Below are positions 19,664 to 30,040 of a DNA stretch of 53,966 nt, piece after piece. Source of the stretch: Thiotrichaceae bacterium (GTDB lineage: Bacteria; Pseudomonadota; Gammaproteobacteria; Eutrophobiales; Eutrophobiaceae). The notes under the pieces were generated by a model. The model worked only from the letters and a program-made list of their open reading frames with translations, made no database searches and was not told where the DNA came from. The position numbers and the translations under genes were made by a program. Numbering within the stretch: position 1 is the first letter of the stretch; each line of letters begins with the position of its first letter. Where the stretch lies: positions 1 to 53,966 of the forward strand of contig DUBV01000107.1 of NCBI GenBank assembly GCA_012960105.1. Direction: 5' to 3'.

Positions 19664-19690
19664 TATTAGTTTAGTAATTAACAACTAATA
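19664..19690. promoter_or_regulatory. Inverted repeat in divergent promoter region, candidate operator
   Basis: TATTAGTT (19664-19671) and AACTAATA (19683-19690) form a perfect 8-bp inverted repeat with an 11-bp spacer, between the divergently transcribed aas fusion and the HTH regulator. The spacing suits a dimeric regulator. That it is the site of the adjacent HTH protein is inference from position only. Confidence 0.35.
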
Positions 19691-19751
19691 ATGTAATTGT
19701 GTTATTTATATGTTCTATTCGTATTAACTATTAATACTTAATGTGATCACT

Positions 19752-20483
19752 ATGGCACAAACACTACATCTGATAAATACCCTGAAAAAAGCTCTTAAGG
19801 CTCATGGCCTAACTTACGCTGATATCGCCAAGAAGATTGATATGTCCGAGGCCAGTATTAAGCGTATGTTTTCAGAGAAGAACTTTACCCTGAATCGACT
19901 GGAACAGCTATGTCAGTGTATGGAACTGGAACTGTCTGATTTATTAACATTAATGAAAGAAGATGAAGCCAATATCAGCCAACTTAGTGATGAGCAGGAA
20001 AAAGAGATTGTTAATGATCTGACCTTGTTACTGGTCACCGTATGTGTTTTAAATCGATGGACGCTGGATGAGATTTCAGAACGATACAAAATATCAGAAA
20101 CAGAAGCTATTCAATATCTATGTAAATTGGATAAATTGAAAATTATTGATTTGCTACCAAAGAATAGAATCAAACTACTGGTCGCTTCTAATTTTTCCTG
20201 GAGAAGAAACGGTTCAATACAAAAATTCTTTCAATCAAAAGTTGAAAAAGAATTTTTTAGCAGTCGATTTAACAATTCTAACGAAAGACTATTTGTTGTT
20301 AATGGCATGTTAGCTAATAGTTCGAATATAGTGTTTCAAAAAAAAATGGAAAAGCTTGTGAGGGAATTTAATGAATTGAATGATAGTGATGCAAACTTAT
20401 CTCTGGAGGAACGTACAGGTACCACTGCAGTTATAGCCATTAGAAACTGGAATTATGGTGTGTTTGAACATCTAAGAAAATAA
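19752..20483 (+). CDS. XRE/Cro-type helix-turn-helix transcriptional regulator
   Basis: About 243 residues from ATG 19752; a GTG at 19743 is also possible and neither start has a clear ribosome binding site. An N-terminal Cro/C1 HTH (about residues 10-65) has the pattern GLTYADIAKKIDMSEASIKR. It is followed by a linker and a second winged-helix-like segment (RWTLDEISERYKISETEAIQ), then an unrecognised C-terminal ligand or dimerisation domain. It lies 1 nt before the TfoX-domain gene and is divergent from the lipid-remodelling operon, which it may control. Confidence 0.75.
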   Translation: MAQTLHLINTLKKALKAHGLTYADIAKKIDMSEASIKRMFSEKNFTLNRLEQLCQCMELELSDLLTLMKEDEANISQLSDEQEKEIVNDLTLLLVTVCVLNRWTLDEISERYKISETEAIQYLCKLDKLKIIDLLPKNRIKLLVASNFSWRRNGSIQKFFQSKVEKEFFSSRFNNSNERLFVVNGMLANSSNIVFQKKMEKLVREFNELNDSDANLSLEERTGTTAVIAIRNWNYGVFEHLRK

Positions 20484-20484
20484 A

Positions 20485-20751
20485 ATGGAAATAAGAAAGC
20501 TAAAAGGTCTAGGGCCAAAATCAGAACAATGTTTGAATGCCATAGGTATCTTCAACAAAGAAGATTTAGAAAAAATCGGTGCTGTTAATGCCTACTTGAA
20601 ACTAAACAATCAATCTATTATGAAACCCAGCTTGAATCTCCTATATGCCATGGTTGGCGCATTAGAAAATAAACATTGGACAGAAATCGCTAAGAACGAC
20701 AAGTACCGTTTATTAATGGAACTGGAAGACTTAAAAGAACTAAATAAATAA
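20485..20751 (+). CDS. TfoX C-terminal domain protein
   Basis: 88 residues matching the TfoX_C helix-hairpin-helix-like domain: LKGLGPKSEQCLNAIGIFNK at the N-terminus, then the LYAMVGALENKHWTEI helix. The TfoX N-domain is absent. Stand-alone TfoX_C proteins are widespread and mostly uncharacterised; full TfoX/Sxy regulates competence through CRP in enterics and vibrios. Translation is coupled to the upstream HTH regulator (1 nt apart). It converges with purA, whose stop is 11 bp away. Confidence 0.8.
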   Translation: MEIRKLKGLGPKSEQCLNAIGIFNKEDLEKIGAVNAYLKLNNQSIMKPSLNLLYAMVGALENKHWTEIAKNDKYRLLMELEDLKELNK

Positions 20752-20762
20752 TTTCTTAATAT

Positions 20763-22058
<1,296 letters not shown>

Positions 22059-22072
22059 TTATATCTTATAAA

Positions 22073-23254
22073 TTAATTAATCTTTTTAATAACCCACTCA
22101 CCTTTTTCTTGCGCGAGTTGTTGGTCACAATTCATTTCATTTGCCGTTGCTTGTTGACCCTGTAGCTCTTGCACAACGATTTCTCCTAAAGCACGTAGTT
22201 CATTAATTTTTTTCTGTAATGAAGCATCGTCTGATACAGGTGCAAAAATTCCTTTTACATTATTCTCTTCAGTACTTTGAAGGTTTAATAAAGACTTCAC
22301 ATCAGTACTAAAACCCGTTGCCGGTCTGGCACGACCAAAAGCGCTGCCTATGTCATCGTAACGACCACCAAAGGCGATACCTTCTCCATGACCGGGAACA
22401 AATGCGGTATAGACCATTCCCGTGTGATAGTGATAGCCACGTAATTCTGCTAAATCGATATTGATAGCAACATCCGATTGATCCTTTATAGAATCAGCAA
22501 GCGTTTTTACTTCAGCAATATAATTTACGACTTCTGGAGATAATGTTTTAAACAATTTTTCAGCTTCCGTCAGTACCGACACATCGCCATTGAGATTAAC
22601 TAACTCCAGTAGTGCATTACTGGAATCATCAGTGACATTCCAACTCTTATACAAAGACTTTAATTCATCTTTCGCTTTACGTTGTAAGGCTTCAAACACA
22701 GCCGCTTGTTGTTCCGCAGTTAATGATGATTGAGAACTTAAAGTACGGAATATTCCGATATGTCCAAGATCGATATACGTTTGATTAATGCCCGCTTGTT
22801 TTAATGTGGCTAACATTAACTTAACAATTTCAATATCACTGGCAACACCTGCGTGACCATAGAGTTCTGCACCAACTTGTAATGGTGAACGTGTCTCCCC
22901 CGATTTACTCGGACGCGCGTGTAACACAGAACCCAGATAGCATAGCCTTGTCGGTGTATCGCGTTTTAATATGTGTGCATCGATACGTGCTACTTGTGGT
23001 GTAATATCTGCACGTATGCCCATCAAGCGGCCACTTAATTGATCAATTAACTTGAATGTTTTTAAATCAAGATCTTCACCTGTACCCGTAAGCAAAGATT
23101 CCACATATTCAATCATCGGAGGGATAACGAATTCATATCCCCAAGTAGTAAGCAGATCAATGATCGTTCGAGACAGTTGTTCGAGTTGTATTGCCTTAGC
23201 CGGCAAGATCTCTTCAACACCTTCGGGAAGTAACCAACGATTAGTAATAGTCAT
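22073..23254 (-). CDS. hisZ: ATP phosphoribosyltransferase regulatory subunit HisZ
   Basis: 393-residue class II aminoacyl-tRNA synthetase-like protein, related to HisRS but without tRNA-charging function. Start MTITNRWLLPEGVEEILPAK; motif 2-like region GIRADITPQVARIDAH; late glycine-rich GIAFGGRYDDIG. HisZ forms the regulatory subunit of the short-form HisG, so this organism should encode a short hisG elsewhere. Its position between yjeT and purA, rather than in a his operon, is typical. Confidence 0.95.
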   Translation of the reverse strand: MTITNRWLLPEGVEEILPAKAIQLEQLSRTIIDLLTTWGYEFVIPPMIEYVESLLTGTGEDLDLKTFKLIDQLSGRLMGIRADITPQVARIDAHILKRDTPTRLCYLGSVLHARPSKSGETRSPLQVGAELYGHAGVASDIEIVKLMLATLKQAGINQTYIDLGHIGIFRTLSSQSSLTAEQQAAVFEALQRKAKDELKSLYKSWNVTDDSSNALLELVNLNGDVSVLTEAEKLFKTLSPEVVNYIAEVKTLADSIKDQSDVAINIDLAELRGYHYHTGMVYTAFVPGHGEGIAFGGRYDDIGSAFGRARPATGFSTDVKSLLNLQSTEENNVKGIFAPVSDDASLQKKINELRALGEIVVQELQGQQATANEMNCDQQLAQEKGEWVIKKIN

Positions 23255-23276
23255 AAATTATTTATCAATTAAAATT

Positions 23277-23474
23277 CTATCTAACAACATAGAGAAGTAT
23301 CAGACCTACCATCATGCTGGTAAACCCTAAAAAGCGTAATGTTTGATTATCCATTTGCGATGCCATTAAAAATACTTTTCGAATAGCATCAGGATTTATA
23401 AATGGCGTTAAACCTTCTATTACAAAAACCAGTGCTATCGCAGTTAAAAGATCTGAAAAATTAATATCGAGCAA
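23277..23474 (-). CDS. yjeT: DUF2065 (YjeT-like) small inner-membrane protein
   Basis: 65 residues with two hydrophobic helices: residues 5-27, with the conserved VIEGLTPFINP, and residues 47-64. Typical DUF2065 protein. Function is unknown. It lies between hflC and hisZ as in many gammaproteobacteria. A strong hairpin just upstream suggests it is not simply read through from hflKC at full level. Confidence 0.85.
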   Translation of the reverse strand: MLDINFSDLLTAIALVFVIEGLTPFINPDAIRKVFLMASQMDNQTLRFLGFTSMMVGLILLYVVR

Positions 23475-23504
23475 CCAGCTTCACCATTATCATTTTAACG
23501 AGAC

Positions 23505-23536
23505 AAAACCAGTGAGCCGTGTGACTCACTGGTTTT
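23505..23536 (-). terminator. Strong hairpin terminator after hflC
   Basis: Perfect 12-bp stem, AAAACCAGTGAG (23505-23516) with CTCACTGGTTTT (23525-23536), around an 8-nt loop. It has a U-rich arm on both strands. It lies 10 bp beyond the hflC stop codon and separates the hfq-hflX-hflK-hflC run from yjeT-hisZ-purA. Confidence 0.75.
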
Positions 23537-23545
23537 ATACCTAAA

Positions 23546-24415
23546 CTAATTGCCTTTTGGATTGTTAAAGTATTTAAAGAAATCTGATTTAGGATCAAGC
23601 AGCAAAATATCATTGCTGTTGAAACTGCTCTTATAGGCATCCAGACTACGATAGAAAGAATAGAACTCTCTATCTTTACCATAAGCAGCGGCATAGATTT
23701 CAGTTGCCTGAGCATCACCTTCACCACGATTTATTTCAGCATCTCGATAAGCTTTAGCCAGAATGACCTCACGATCTCTGTCTGTTACAGCCTGAATTCT
23801 TTCTGCAGCTTCTTTACCTTGTGCACGGAGTTCTTCAGCCACACGAACTCGATCAGAACGCATACGTTTGTATACATCTTCACTAACTTCATCGGGCAGA
23901 TCGATACGCTTGGTTCTAACATCAACTATTTCAATACCGTAACTTTCTTTTAATTGTTCTGACGTTGATGTCACAATCTTAAGAATTTCATCACGTTCAC
24001 CGGCAACTACTTCCTGAACGGTGCGTTTACCAAACTCATCTCGTAACGCCTGATCCAGACTCTGAGAAATCAATTCTGTTTTAGCGTATTCAATATTACC
24101 GCCGTTACTTGCGATATAGAATTTTCTTACATCTGAAATTCGCCATTTCGCATAGTAATCCACAATCACATCTTTCTTTTCAGACGTTAAGAAACGTCTT
24201 GGTGGTTGATCAAGATTAAGTAAGCGCTTTTCAAATTTCGACGCGGTATTGACGAAAGGTTTCATGAAATGCAAACCAGGTTCAAAATCTGATTTTTTAA
24301 TTTTCTTAAATTCAAATACGACCGCTTGTTCCCATTGATTAACTGTAAACAATGAAAAAGAACCAAGGACGGCAATAATAACCAGAGGAATAAAAATCTT
24401 TTGCAATGGAGTCAT
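23546..24415 (-). CDS. hflC: HflC, FtsH-associated SPFH-domain membrane protein
   Basis: 289 residues with an N-terminal membrane anchor (residues 5-25) followed by an SPFH/Band 7 domain facing the periplasm (NQWEQAVVFEFKKI onwards), a long coiled region rich in Ala/Glu/Arg (DRDREVILAKAYRDAEINRG) and a short C-terminal tail. With HflK it forms a ring around the FtsH protease and modulates its proteolysis. Its start overlaps the hflK stop by 1 nt (TAATG). Confidence 0.95.
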   Translation of the reverse strand: MTPLQKIFIPLVIIAVLGSFSLFTVNQWEQAVVFEFKKIKKSDFEPGLHFMKPFVNTASKFEKRLLNLDQPPRRFLTSEKKDVIVDYYAKWRISDVRKFYIASNGGNIEYAKTELISQSLDQALRDEFGKRTVQEVVAGERDEILKIVTSTSEQLKESYGIEIVDVRTKRIDLPDEVSEDVYKRMRSDRVRVAEELRAQGKEAAERIQAVTDRDREVILAKAYRDAEINRGEGDAQATEIYAAAYGKDREFYSFYRSLDAYKSSFNSNDILLLDPKSDFFKYFNNPKGN

Positions 24416-25569
24416 TATCTTGCCCCCCTTATACGACTATCAAATTTCTGCCTGGCATCCTCTAAAGAAGATGATGATAAATCATTAAAATTTGGAGAAG
24501 AAAAAGTTGAACTGCTATTTTGTCGTTTTTCAATCAACTTATCGATTGGTAAGTACATCAAACTATTTCCATTATCATTATCAATGAATACTTTACTTGA
24601 ATTACTATAAACCGATTCAATTGCATCAAGATACAAACGTTCACGCGTTACTTCTGGTGCGCGTTGATACTCAGTTAGTAGCTGTTCAAAACGGCTAGCT
24701 TCACCTTCCGCTCTTGATATAACACGTGCTTTATAGCCATTTGATTCTTCAAGTAAGCGCGCTCCATTACCGCGAGCAATAGGGATAATCTTGTTTTGAT
24801 AAGCCTTAGCCTCATTCACATAACGCTGCTCATCTTCTCTCGCTTTAATCGCATCATCAAATGCCGCCTTAACTTGTTCCGGTGGTTTAACCGATAACAT
24901 TTCCACGCTTTCGATGTGTATACCAATATGATAAAGCTCTTCCAATACCGAAGAGATCAACTCTCTTTGTAAATTGGCAATTTCAGAACGCCCTTCAGTC
25001 AATACATAATCAAGCTTGTTCTTACCGACTACTTCACGCACAACACTTTCAGTCACTTGTTTTAATGTTGCTATAGGCATGTTTACGTTGAAAAGAAAGT
25101 CACTTGGGTCTTCCTTGATTTTCCATTTCACCGCCACTTCCAAATCAACAATATTCTCATCTTGAGTCAACATGGTTGCTCGATGTGTCATTCTTTGCAC
25201 TCGTCCCACATTGGCAATAACGATTTTTTCTATTGGTCGAGGAAAACGGAAACTAATACCCGGTTGAATGGTTTCAACATGCTCACCAAATCGCAGCACT
25301 GCACCGCGTTCTTGCTGATCAATCACATAGGTCATGTCGTAAATTAACCATGCCACTAGAAGTATAAGCCCCATCGCAAATGGGAAAGCTGAATTATTGT
25401 TATCGATGTGACTTGGGCCACCGCTGCCAAATATTCCACCCAGGCCTTTTGACATTTTATCAAAAATTTCGCCTAAATCTGGTGGACCATCATTATTTCC
25501 ACGGTTACCCCCATTATTACCCCAGGGATCTTTACCCTTCTTTCCATCAGGTGGTTCATTCCAGCCCAT
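24415..25569 (-). CDS. hflK: HflK, FtsH-associated SPFH-domain membrane protein
   Basis: 384 residues. The Gly/Asn-rich cytosolic N-terminus (about 1-55) opens MGWNEPPDGKKGKDPW, typical of HflK. A membrane helix (about 63-82) follows, then a Band 7 domain (QQERGAVLRFGEHVETIQPG) and an extended helical region. It acts as a heteromultimer with HflC. It follows hflX by about 60 bp. Confidence 0.96.
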   Translation of the reverse strand: MGWNEPPDGKKGKDPWGNNGGNRGNNDGPPDLGEIFDKMSKGLGGIFGSGGPSHIDNNNSAFPFAMGLILLVAWLIYDMTYVIDQQERGAVLRFGEHVETIQPGISFRFPRPIEKIVIANVGRVQRMTHRATMLTQDENIVDLEVAVKWKIKEDPSDFLFNVNMPIATLKQVTESVVREVVGKNKLDYVLTEGRSEIANLQRELISSVLEELYHIGIHIESVEMLSVKPPEQVKAAFDDAIKAREDEQRYVNEAKAYQNKIIPIARGNGARLLEESNGYKARVISRAEGEASRFEQLLTEYQRAPEVTRERLYLDAIESVYSNSSKVFIDNDNGNSLMYLPIDKLIEKRQNSSSTFSSPNFNDLSSSSLEDARQKFDSRIRGAR

Positions 25570-25630
25570 TTAATACTCTCCAACGATTTAAAATATGTAT
25601 TTCTTTAACTACGAATTCCGGATGTGGATA

Positions 25631-26932
25631 TTAATAGCGAGTGGCCCCTGACTGCAACTGTGAAATGTCCAAACTGGCTTCTTCACATAATTTAAGCAGC
25701 CTAAATTCCTCAAGCTCTACTTCCAGCGTCCAGCCCCCTTCTTCATTTACATCTTCGTGTCTCACCGCACCCATTTCAAAGAGTCTGGCACGTAATTGGC
25801 CGGCGGTTACCGGTAAATTCAGAAAATGTGGCTTTCTGTCTCGACTGATATGTTGCTCAATACTTTCCAATAAAAACTCAACCCCATCGCCCGTGTGCGA
25901 TGATAACCAAATTCGCGTATTGATATCACTATCAATATCTTCAATTCTTGCCTCAATTTCCGGATATTGGTCTATTTTATTATAGACCTCGATTTGAGGT
26001 ACTTCTGTAGCGCCGATTAATTCTATTACTTTATTAACGTCATCGATACGCTGCTGACGATCATCATGGTCGACATCAATCACATGAATTAATAAATCCG
26101 CTTCGCGTATTTCGTCTAGAGTCGCCTGAAAAGACTCAACCAGCTCATGCGGCAAGTCACGAATAAAGCCTACTGTATCCGTCAAAATGACATCTCTGCC
26201 TGTCGCCGTCCGCATTTTTCTCAATGTTGGATCTAGCGTTGCAAACAATTGATTCGCTGCGTGAACATTGTCACCGGTAATGTAGTTAAATAAGGTCGAT
26301 TTACCGGCATTGGTATAACCCACTAGCGATATTACTGGAACGTTGTTCTTTTTGCGTTGTTGACGACTTAGATGGCGTTGTTTATGAACTTTTTTTAATC
26401 GCTGTTTAATCAGCTTAATTCTGTCACCTATCAAACGTCTATCCGTTTCAAGCTGGGTTTCACCCGGACCACGTAAGCCAATACCACCTTTTTGGCGTTC
26501 TAAATGTGTCCAACCACGAATTAAACGCGTCGATAAATGTTGTAGCTGCGCCAATTCAACTTGTAATTTACCTTCGTGACTACGCGCACGTTGAGCAAAG
26601 ATATCGAGAATCAGACCGATTCTGTCGATAACGCGAACTTTGAGCTGCGCTTCTAAGTTTCGTTCTTGTGCAGGTAACAGAGGATGATTAAAAATAACCA
26701 CATCCGCCTCTAATTCTTCTGCGGCAGCGGTTATTTCTTCGGCTTTACCTTTACCAACAAAAAGTTGTACATCAGGTTTTTGACGAGGTGCTCTAATTGA
26801 ATCAATAACTTCCAGACCGGAGGATTCGACCAATTGCACAAATTCATGATATGCACCTTCTTCTTCAGCCGCTTTGTTAAATTCGACATGAACGATTAAG
26901 GCGCGCTGAATACCAGCGGGTTCTAATTCCAA
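25631..26932 (-). CDS. hflX: Ribosome-associated GTPase HflX
   Basis: 433 residues. The N-terminal HflX domain contains the glycine-rich linker GGIGLRGPGETQLE, followed by a G domain with GYTNAGKST (about residues 207-215), DTVGFIRDLP and NKID. HflX splits or rescues stalled 70S ribosomes under stress. The start appears to be TTG at 26932, with only a weak Shine-Dalgarno; the protein begins at the expected place relative to homologues. It lies 24 bp after hfq. Confidence 0.95.
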   Translation of the reverse strand: MELEPAGIQRALIVHVEFNKAAEEEGAYHEFVQLVESSGLEVIDSIRAPRQKPDVQLFVGKGKAEEITAAAEELEADVVIFNHPLLPAQERNLEAQLKVRVIDRIGLILDIFAQRARSHEGKLQVELAQLQHLSTRLIRGWTHLERQKGGIGLRGPGETQLETDRRLIGDRIKLIKQRLKKVHKQRHLSRQQRKKNNVPVISLVGYTNAGKSTLFNYITGDNVHAANQLFATLDPTLRKMRTATGRDVILTDTVGFIRDLPHELVESFQATLDEIREADLLIHVIDVDHDDRQQRIDDVNKVIELIGATEVPQIEVYNKIDQYPEIEARIEDIDSDINTRIWLSSHTGDGVEFLLESIEQHISRDRKPHFLNLPVTAGQLRARLFEMGAVRHEDVNEEGGWTLEVELEEFRLLKLCEEASLDISQLQSGATRY

Positions 26933-26955
26933 ATGATTACCAAATTATTTATAGA

Positions 26956-27201
26956 TCAGCTTTCTTCGCCTGAGTCCTCATCCGCACGAGGAAGTTTGAC
27001 ATTTCTCGCTGGCACGATGGTAGATACTGCATGTTTATATACCAATTGGCTCACCGAGTTTTTAAGAAGTATGACAAATTGATCGAAAGATTCTACTTGT
27101 CCTTGTAGCTTTATACCATTTACGAGAAAGATAGATACTGGAACGCGTTCTTTTCTAAGTGCATTTAAAAAAGGATCCTGCAATGAGTGCCCCTTACTCA
27201 T
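26956..27201 (-). CDS. hfq: RNA chaperone Hfq
   Basis: 81 residues with both Sm motifs: [20 protein letters not shown] (Sm1) and the KHAVSTIVP (Sm2) of the proximal RNA-binding face. The C-terminal tail is short and acidic (ADEDSGEES), shorter than E. coli's. It forms a hexamer that pairs sRNAs with mRNAs. It sits between miaA and hflX as in E. coli. Confidence 0.98.
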   Translation of the reverse strand: MSKGHSLQDPFLNALRKERVPVSIFLVNGIKLQGQVESFDQFVILLKNSVSQLVYKHAVSTIVPARNVKLPRADEDSGEES

Positions 27202-27307
27202 GATAAATTCCTCCCTAGCCTATTATTCTTATTGTGAATCGCCACATCCGGGCGACAGTTTTACTTATTATCGAATAAGTATATTACATAATAATGGGGA
27301 TTCACGG

Positions 27308-28234
27308 CTAATTTTCAAGATATTGCAGAATTTTAGAGAAAATATCGGATTTCATTGAATCAAACCATTCAGCATTCTTTTCACTTCGGCACCAGGTTAT
27401 CTGCCGTTTGGCCAATTGCCGCGTGGCAATGATGGCACGTTCCATCATTTCTTCATAACTCGTCTCAGCATCTAAATAGCGCCAAACCTGTCTATAACCG
27501 ACTAAACGCATAGAAGGTAAAGCCAAAGATAAGTCACCACGTTTATACAAAGCCTCTACTTCCTCAACCAATCCTGATTCCAGCATGGTCAAAAACCGCA
27601 GTTTTACACGCTCATGCAGATCCGAACGATCTTCAGGCGACAAGATTATTTTCTTTATAGGATGCGGAAATGCCTGTTTGCGACCTTCAGATAATAATGC
27701 CGACATGGTTTCACCGGTAATTTCATACACTTCCAAAGCACGCTGTATACGCTGCGGATCATTTTCATTTATTCGTGCCGCAGCTTCAGGATCAATTTTA
27801 GCTAATCGATTATGCAGGATTCGCCAACCTTCGGACTCACCTTCAGCTTCGAGTCTGGCGCGTATTCGATAATTTGCTTCGGGCAGTTCCGCCAAGCCCT
27901 GCTCTAATGCACGGAAATATAATCCAGTACCACCAATTAATACTGGCGTTTTACCCTTAGCTTGTATTTCCTTGATAGCAGCATTTGCATCTTTTAGAAA
28001 ATGCGCAGCAGAATAAGATTCAAGTGGATCGCAAATATCGATTAAGCGATGCGGTACTTTTTCTAATAACTCTTTATCCGGTTTAGCCGTACCGATATCC
28101 ATACCACGGTAAACTAAAGCAGAATCGACGCTGATAATTTCACAATCGATATGCTCATATAGATAAACTGCCAAATCTGTTTTACCAGCAGCAGTCGGCC
28201 CCATTATAAAAATAACCGATGCTGTATCAGACAT
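27308..28234 (-). CDS. miaA: tRNA dimethylallyltransferase MiaA
   Basis: Adds the dimethylallyl group to A37 of tRNAs reading codons that begin with U. 308 residues with the P-loop GPTAAGKTDLA (residues 12-22), the DSALVYRGMDIGTAKP motif, and the later GYRQVWRYLD and TRQLAKRQITWCR motifs. It overlaps the end of mutL by 8 nt and precedes hfq by about 106 bp. Confidence 0.97.
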   Translation of the reverse strand: MSDTASVIFIMGPTAAGKTDLAVYLYEHIDCEIISVDSALVYRGMDIGTAKPDKELLEKVPHRLIDICDPLESYSAAHFLKDANAAIKEIQAKGKTPVLIGGTGLYFRALEQGLAELPEANYRIRARLEAEGESEGWRILHNRLAKIDPEAAARINENDPQRIQRALEVYEITGETMSALLSEGRKQAFPHPIKKIILSPEDRSDLHERVKLRFLTMLESGLVEEVEALYKRGDLSLALPSMRLVGYRQVWRYLDAETSYEEMMERAIIATRQLAKRQITWCRSEKNAEWFDSMKSDIFSKILQYLEN

Positions 28235-29978
28235 TATTTTCTATCCATGCATGTAAGCTTTGTGGCTCAAGCTTGCGCCAAGGCAGACAACCCGATGGTT
28301 CTTGTTTGTTTTCAAACGAACTAATTTCATTTAACAACTGTAGGGTACTTTCTTCATTTAACTCTGTTCCTGAATCGTTAACATGGCTTGCAAGTAATTC
28401 AGCAACTTCTGATTCTGCTTTGTTTTTTGATAAGACATCTAATAAATCTTTCACTAATGCGATTGTCTCTGCATAAGCTAATCGTGAAGGTAGCGATCGA
28501 ATCATAATTTGTGTCGGCGCGATTTGTTCTAATTCAAAACCCCATTGATTGATTAATGCTGATTTATTAATCATTAATTCAATTTCAGCTTCATTAAGCT
28601 CACAGCTAATAGGCACAAGGATCGGACGTTTAATAATTTTTTTCACATTAAAATTATTAATAAGATAATTCCTTGTTGTTAATATTCTTGATTTAGTGAT
28701 ATCAATTAGATATTGATCATTCTCTATCGCCGCGATAACAAACTGTCCTGAAAATAAAGAAAGATATTTAGTCGAAGTTTTTTTAGTCTGAAAAGTATCA
28801 AATTGTTTAAAATCACTGCTATCACTTTGATAGGAACTACGTTGTTCATCAATCGTATGTCGCGCTTCATTACTACTATCTATTTCATATTGAACATTGC
28901 TTCGCACGTCTCTTTGTACACCCCTTTGAACATCATAGCCAACAGACATAAGCGACTGTTTCAGACTATCCAATAAACTGCCATAAATAAAATCATGAAC
29001 ATTTCTAGTATCGGAAAAACGAACTTCAGATTTGGCCGGATGCACGTTCACATCAAGCAAAGACGGATCGAGTTGAAAATGTAAAACAAAACTAGGATAA
29101 CGCCCTGTGGCAATACGGTCGTCATAAGCTAAACGTATTGCATGACTGATATTTTTATCTCGCACCATACGACCATTTACATAAAAATATTGTCTGTCAG
29201 ACTGACTACGTGCGACATCATTTAAACCTAACCAACCCCAGAGATGCATACCGTCTTTTTCAGAATCAACACGCACACTTTTATTTAGAAAAGAACTGCC
29301 ACAAATATTTTTTATACGCTGATCAAAATCATCACAACAGGCAGGTAATCTAAATAGAGATTGCTCATCATTTTTAACAAAAAAACCAGTGGAAAAATGA
29401 CTTAAAGAAATCGCACGTATTAATGATTGAATATGTAAGTATTCAGTTTTTTCTGTTTTTAAAAACTTACGCCGTCCCGGCGTAGAGAAAAACAAGTCAT
29501 TCACTTCAACCGTTGTACCGGTCTCATGTGCAGCAGGTTTTATTGTAAATTTGTTATCGCCAATTTTATTCTCTATAGAGTTATTACTTATACACCAGGC
29601 CTGTTCTTCACCAAGCTGACGTGATGTCATTTTAAATCGAGACACCGATGCAATACTCGGTATGGCTTCACCACGAAAACCTAAACTAACAATCTGCGAC
29701 AGATCAGAAAAATCAGACAACTTACTCGTCGCATGCGGTTGCAAAGCTAATTGTAAGTCATCCTTATGAATCCCCTGCCCATTATCACGCACACGTATTA
29801 AACCTACACCTGCCTGTTCAATATCAATATAAATATTAGTCGCCGCCGCATCAATACTGTTTTCGAGGAGTTCTTTAACAACAGAAGCCGGACGTTCAAT
29901 CACCTCACCCGCCGCAATTTGATTAGCAACCGCTTCAGAGAGTTGATGAATACGTGGAAAAGAAGTACTCGATGACAT
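28227..29978 (-). CDS. mutL: DNA mismatch repair protein MutL
   Basis: 583 residues. The GHKL ATPase N-terminus (to about residue 330) has all hallmark motifs: ANQIAAGEVIERPASVVKEL, DNGQGI, GFRGEAIPSI and the NVHPAKSEVRF region. The linker is unusually rich in Ser/Asp/Arg. The C-terminal dimerisation domain lacks the DQHA-x2-E-x4-E endonuclease motif, as in E. coli MutL, so strand discrimination would be by another route. I see no mutH in the window. Confidence 0.96.
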   Translation of the reverse strand: MSSSTSFPRIHQLSEAVANQIAAGEVIERPASVVKELLENSIDAAATNIYIDIEQAGVGLIRVRDNGQGIHKDDLQLALQPHATSKLSDFSDLSQIVSLGFRGEAIPSIASVSRFKMTSRQLGEEQAWCISNNSIENKIGDNKFTIKPAAHETGTTVEVNDLFFSTPGRRKFLKTEKTEYLHIQSLIRAISLSHFSTGFFVKNDEQSLFRLPACCDDFDQRIKNICGSSFLNKSVRVDSEKDGMHLWGWLGLNDVARSQSDRQYFYVNGRMVRDKNISHAIRLAYDDRIATGRYPSFVLHFQLDPSLLDVNVHPAKSEVRFSDTRNVHDFIYGSLLDSLKQSLMSVGYDVQRGVQRDVRSNVQYEIDSSNEARHTIDEQRSSYQSDSSDFKQFDTFQTKKTSTKYLSLFSGQFVIAAIENDQYLIDITKSRILTTRNYLINNFNVKKIIKRPILVPISCELNEAEIELMINKSALINQWGFELEQIAPTQIMIRSLPSRLAYAETIALVKDLLDVLSKNKAESEVAELLASHVNDSGTELNEESTLQLLNEISSFENKQEPSGCLPWRKLEPQSLHAWIENNV

Positions 29979-30040
29979 AGGCCGTATAATACGGTAGGAG
30001 ATAAAAACTCGAAAGCCTAACTATCTATTAATAGATAGTT

